Positions 18,701 to 22,791 of a stretch of 22,791 bases of DNA are shown here, piece by piece. The notes under the pieces are model-generated. The model ran no database searches. It had not been told where the DNA came from and saw nothing but the letters and a program-made list of their open reading frames with translations. The stretch spans positions 1,587,075 to 1,609,865 of the forward strand of contig WELB01000003.1 of assembly GCA_009602725.1 (NCBI GenBank). The letters are read 5' to 3'. Source of the stretch: Spirogloea muscicola. Lineage: Eukaryota > Streptophyta > Zygnematophyceae > Spirogloeales > Spirogloeaceae. The stretch's first letter is position 1. The number at the start of each line of letters is the position of its first letter. A program made the position numbers and the translations under genes.

Positions 18701-19369
18701 TGCAGAAGCACCTGAGAAGGGCAGCTTGCGGCCACTGAGTGCATTGGCAAGAGAGGACAGAGGCAAGAGTCCTGCAATGGACCCCCCTCTGCAGTCTTCT
18801 GAGTCAGAGCTTTTAGGCAGGGCTGCACTGGAGCTTGAAGATAGCAAGCTGGAAGTTGAGCAAGAGCACACCGGTGGCTGTGGACGCAGCCTGACCTTTT
18901 TGGGCTCCATGCTCTTCATGAGGTACTATGCGGAGCTTGCCATGCGCTGTGTGAGGGCCAAGTGGTGCCACAGCATACCTTACTAAATATTTTACTTCTG
19001 TGCAACCTGAGCAGGTGCATCTCAGGTTGTCGCATTGTAGTGCCCAGAGAGAGGAAGACAGTGGGAGGTCATACATTTGATGGATATGGCTCATCCTATC
19101 ATAGGTCAGATTGCCCCAACTCTGGCCAACGGTGGTAATTACTGTACAGTGAAGGACAACGGCAAATGGTATGTATTGCTGTGCTTGACTTCTGGCTTTA
19201 TCATTTGTTATCCTACTCAGAGATAATGTGTGACTGCTCATCTTGTAGGTATCCAGTTCCATACCTGACTGCAGCTGCAGCCATAGGCACAACAATCCGT
19301 GATGTGGATACTTTCCTGGGGAGATTGAGGACAGCACTCATTGAGTTCAAGAACCTTAGACATCTGTAG
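15775..19369 (+). CDS. SEPSECS: O-phosphoseryl-tRNA(Sec):selenocysteinyl-tRNA synthase (SepSecS)
   Basis: PLP-dependent enzyme converting phosphoseryl-tRNA(Sec) to selenocysteinyl-tRNA(Sec) with selenophosphate. Fifteen exons: 15775..15867, 15979..16053, 16300..16452, 16618..16693, 16811..16904, 17050..17122, 17328..17467, 17564..17636, 17719..17811, 17899..17971, 18087..18149, 18280..18360, 18586..18922, 19015..19104, 19249..19369; 544 residues (human 501). Landmarks in order: [95 protein letters not shown] with the PLP lysine at K285, [33 protein letters not shown]. Exon 13 carries about 84 acidic, Ser-rich residues where the human protein has about 10. Introns 3, 5 and 11 need GC donors to stay in frame. 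Intron 1 (111 nt) is stop-free and a multiple of three. Its presence implies that the organism makes selenoproteins. Confidence 0.96.
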
Positions 19370-19768
19370 ACAGCAACATGCAATCCGACACCCAAGCATA
19401 CTCAACTTTCTGTGACTTTGATTCATTGTAGGTCCTCTGAGCCCAAAGAGACATTAAGCTGGAAAGACTGATATGAGGTCCCTAAATAGGAGCAGGAACA
19501 CAATCTAAAATTTGCTTTGAGTCAGACAGGTCAGTGGGGCTGGAGCTTGGTAGGTCCTGGACACTCTCAAGAACAGGAAGATGTCAACATGGAACGCACA
19601 AATCTACTGCGCAAACCGGTTGCCAAAGGCACCAAAATTGGTCTAAATCTCAGATCTCAGCACCATTTGTACTGACATCATAGCCTCATTGTAATTGCCT
19701 CTATCCTCAAACATATTCCGACCAAAAAGGAGGTGTCTTCTGCCTCGTGAAAATGTGACAAGACCTGG
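19370..19768. other. Convergent 3' intergenic region
   Basis: 399 bp lie between the SepSecS stop and the carrier stop on the other strand. This presumably contains both 3' UTRs. I see no ORF, RNA gene or repeat here. Confidence 0.5.
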
Positions 19769-22700
19769 CTACAGGGCATGCTGCTGCAGTCGCACTGCAG
19801 ATCCTGCCTCAGCACCGCCCTCTGCCAGGCGCTTGGCCTCCAACTCCTGCTTCTCCAAGGCACGTTTTGCCAGCTCGTACCCTGCAAAGTTCATAGCGCC
19901 CAGCGGAGCGATCCAGAAGAAGCGGGGCAAAGCCCCCTTGAAGAGTGCAGGCATACCCTCATTTGTAGCTATGGCTCTCCCTGTGGCCAGGAGCCCCATG
20001 GCCATTCCCGGCGCAGCAGTCATCATGCGCGTCTTGATCACATCAAAGGGCGTAGTGCAGACTGCCGCTGCTCCACCCGACGCGCCACCTACCACGATCG
20101 TCTCCCAGGGAGCGAGCTCTCGGTCCAGGAGCCTCCGCACTATCTGCCACCAGCACGTAAAGAAAGCCAGCCAAAAACAATACATTGTCTAAGCAGCTCA
20201 ACGTGGGCACGTCTATAGGTTGCTGAGCATAGCTTGTGCATATGGAGCCACTTCAAAGTTAACTTTCTTGTTGTAGCTGCTCACTCCCAACTTTTCACAT
20301 AAGGCGTGATAGAGAACACTGACCTTCTTGGCTTCCTCATAGATCACCATGCCGGCAACGTAGAAGGGCACCTCGCGGCAGAGCGTTGCACTTGTGCCTC
20401 TGAACAGGCCGGGCACTCCATCCTGCTGTATGGTGCCCACAAAAGCTTCCCAGACGTTAGGGTACAGCCCTGCCTGGAGCCGCTGCTTCAGAACTTCCCC
20501 AGGTATTCGCCATGCTGTGCCCAGCACTGCACTGCAGAACGATGATGTCGATTGGACCTGCAGTGCCGGAGGTCAGCTGTTACAGTAGCACAGGATCAGG
20601 GTCGCAGAACATTCTCAAAATAGAGGGCCACATGGACTTCACAAGCTGTTCTGAGGTGACCCGTGAGACATGCAATGGGAGCAAGCACCTGAATGTCAGG
20701 AAGCTTCGGTGCCACGTGTTTCAGAAGCACCTTTCCCACCTCGAACACTCCAGTTCTCAGGCCGTGACTGCATGACGTAGAGACAAGCTTGACAATCTAC
20801 CATAATGCCTGCCTCTATGACAGTAGCAGGCTCCAGCTTGTGCCCAGTTCACGAGGTCTAGCAGTCAAGAATTGTACGAGCAATCCAAGTACAGCGTTGG
20901 TGCATTTAACAATGCTGGCCAGGCAGTTCTTACCTCGTGAACTGGCCAATTATCGCAGGGATGGATCCTCGGTAGAGGCCAGTCAAACCGAGCTGCGGAA
21001 GGGTGCCGATGACATCGGAAAAGGAGAGCGTCGATGCTTGCACCCTAGTCTGCACCAGCCACAAGCCGCACACGCTTAATGAGCTCACGCTACTTTTCAT
21101 GATTGCTGCTCAAGCATGATGAGCACGAAGCTCAAGCAATACAAAGCAACAGATGAGTTACTGCAGAGTAACGGGCAAATGTATGTGCACTTGATTTACA
21201 AGCGCATCGTACAATGCTGGAAATGCAGTAAATTTTATTGTTGTCAGTCAGCACAGAGGATGCTGCCGAGCAGACCTTCAGGGTGTCAAGGGGGTGCATG
21301 ACGCAGGTGGACAGCCCACAGGCCAGGCCGCCCGCAAGGGCTGACTTGAGAACGCTGCCAGCCGGAATCATTGTGGGCGGGGACATGGGCACGACAGTAG
21401 CTGCCTCAAACCAAACCATGCTGAGGAGCACACAGATGAAGTAAGGGACATCAGGAACTGCACAGAGCACAGAGCTGATTGTTGCCATCATGAGCGAAGC
21501 AGTGCATTGCCAAATGGAGGTGGCACTTGGTCTACATGGATGGAACGATCGCTACCTGGCATCACCACCCAGGCGCTCTGGCGGGAGGAGCAACATGAAG
21601 TTCCGGAACTGGCCGTACGCCACCTGGCCCTCGTCATTGTCGGCATCCAGGCACCGCATCATCGCCTTGGCATTCTCCTCCGTGGCCGGCAGCCCGGCCC
21701 TGCGTAGTGAGTCCAGGACCTGACCCAGACACACCAGCCCCTTGCAGGATATCACTTGGCAATGGAGTTTACTTAGACAACCACAATAGAGGCAGGAGGT
21801 GAAGTTAGCACTTTGACAACGTATCCTTTGCTGCATATCATTCAAGGCAAGCTAATGGCATAAATGAAGCTGATGCTGACGATGCAGACCTGGCTCTTCT
21901 GGAGCGTGCCTGACTCGCTGAGGCTGAGGGAGTTGAAAGCGCGCAGCATGGTGGGCTCTTTCTGCTCCATGAGGAGGAGGAACTCGTCCCAGCCGAACGA
22001 CTTGGCCAGCCACGAGCGGCGGGCCCGGCGGAGGAACGACCGCGCGTAGCGCGGCGGCAGCTTCCGGCGGCGCATCAGCTCCTCCAGGTCGGCCAGCGTC
22101 ACCTGCCCGTTGGCGTCGCGGTCCAGCTCCCGGAAGAGCTTCCGACCTGCGCCCATCAGAAGAGTCACAATGCTGGAAGACAAGCTAGTGCACGGCTGAC
22201 CCAGTTTGAGTTTTGCGGCCGTTGCGCTCGGTCTTCGTCAGGGCATGCCCAAGTGCTGCATTACATGATCGCAGGAAATAACGGTGGCCTTGAATGCAGC
22301 AGGATGATGCCACAAAGACGACATTGTTATGATGCCACAGGATGACGCCACAAAGGCTACATTGTCATGAGAGCAGCAAACGAGCAACGAAACCAGTGCC
22401 GGTAACGGCTCCTGACCTTCCTCCTCGGTATACTGGAAGAAGTCCTGCACGGAGGACAGCCGGCGCTTGTCGGGGAAGGCCTGCCGGCCGTCGAAGAGGC
22501 GCCGGAGGACCCTGACGCGGGACAGCTTCGAGCGGACCTCCTCCAGGTCCACCAGCTTCGAGAGCTCCCACTTGGCTTCGACGTGGTCATGACCGCTGGC
22601 ACCTGGGTTGTGGGGCGCCAGCGGCAGTCTGCCGCTGCCGCTGCCGTTGACGGCGCCCTTCCGGCTCGTCGTCGGGACGTCGGCGCCGGCGTCCTCGCCG

Positions 22701-22791
22701 CCGCTTGGCAAGCCCGCCTCCGACGGTAGCCCCGGCGACGGCCCGCCGCCGACGCTGCCAACGCCGTCGCCGCCTTCCCGCAGGCGGGGCC
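19769..22791 (-). CDS. SAMTL: SAMTL-type mitochondrial carrier family protein with EF-hand-like N-terminal region (5' partial)
   Basis: Probable solute carrier resembling Arabidopsis At2g35800 (S-adenosylmethionine transporter-like) across its whole visible length. Exons: complement(22417..>22791, 21890..22146, 21556..21719, 21276..21420, 20934..21049, 20689..20767, 20324..20557, 19769..20143). The N-terminal region has FFQYTEEEGRKLFRELDRDA followed by NGQVTLADLEELMRRRKLPP, an EF-hand-like loop with Asp rather than Glu at position 12. A second, degenerate loop is DADNDEGQVAYGQF. Three carrier repeats follow, with signatures MHPLDTLKTRVQ, WRIPGEVLKQRLQ and TTPFDVIKTRMM, plus TSATLCREVPFYVAGMVIYE and ALPRFFWIAPLGAMNFAGYE. 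The first visible exon is open to the right edge and low-complexity (Gly, Ser, Pro), so the start and any organelle transit peptide lie outside. Substrate and membrane (plastid or mitochondrial) are inferred from homology only. Confidence 0.93.

Noticed and set aside
1-22791. tRNA, rRNA, CRISPR, operon or prophage signals
   Set aside because: No cloverleaf, rRNA core or spaced direct-repeat array was seen, and the intron-rich genes show that this is eukaryotic nuclear DNA.

Overview
This is eukaryotic nuclear DNA, most likely from a chlorophyte green alga, perhaps a terrestrial or desiccation-tolerant trebouxiophyte. Three things point there. Every recognisable gene is split into short exons by introns mostly of about 85-350 nt that usually end in GCAG. 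One gene is a SAMTL-type carrier that closely resembles an Arabidopsis protein. Another is SepSecS, the selenocysteine synthase, which land plants have lost. The species cannot be named from this sequence alone. All gene models were assembled by hand from exon fragments, using splice sites, reading phase and remembered family sequences.

Layout: 1-2,340 is a graveyard of degenerate non-LTR (LINE-type) retrotransposon tails in both orientations. TAF8, a TFIID subunit, lies on the minus strand at 2,504-4,440. A roughly 1.1-kb divergent spacer with a long GA microsatellite separates it from a leucine-rich-repeat protein kinase on the plus strand at 5,528-8,638. Next comes a cluster of group 1 LEA (Em-type) desiccation-protein genes. 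One is on the minus strand (9,444 to about 10,253), one on the plus strand (10,805-11,662), head to head across an assembly gap of 239 N followed by 64 T. A third, decayed copy is on the plus strand at 13,227-13,779. SepSecS with 15 exons occupies 15,775-19,369 on the plus strand. It converges on a SAMTL-type mitochondrial-carrier-family gene with an EF-hand-like N-terminal region, on the minus strand from 19,769 to beyond the right edge.

The genes do not form one pathway. TAF8, SepSecS and the carrier are housekeeping genes. The distinctive content is the Em-type LEA family, which has a conserved algal N-terminal module and, in one copy, a mitochondrial-type presequence. The LRR kinase is also distinctive, with a strongly shortened kinase domain. 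A genome-level signal cuts across the genes: 7 of the 40 introns modelled here have GC instead of GT donors, including one position shared by all three LEA copies.
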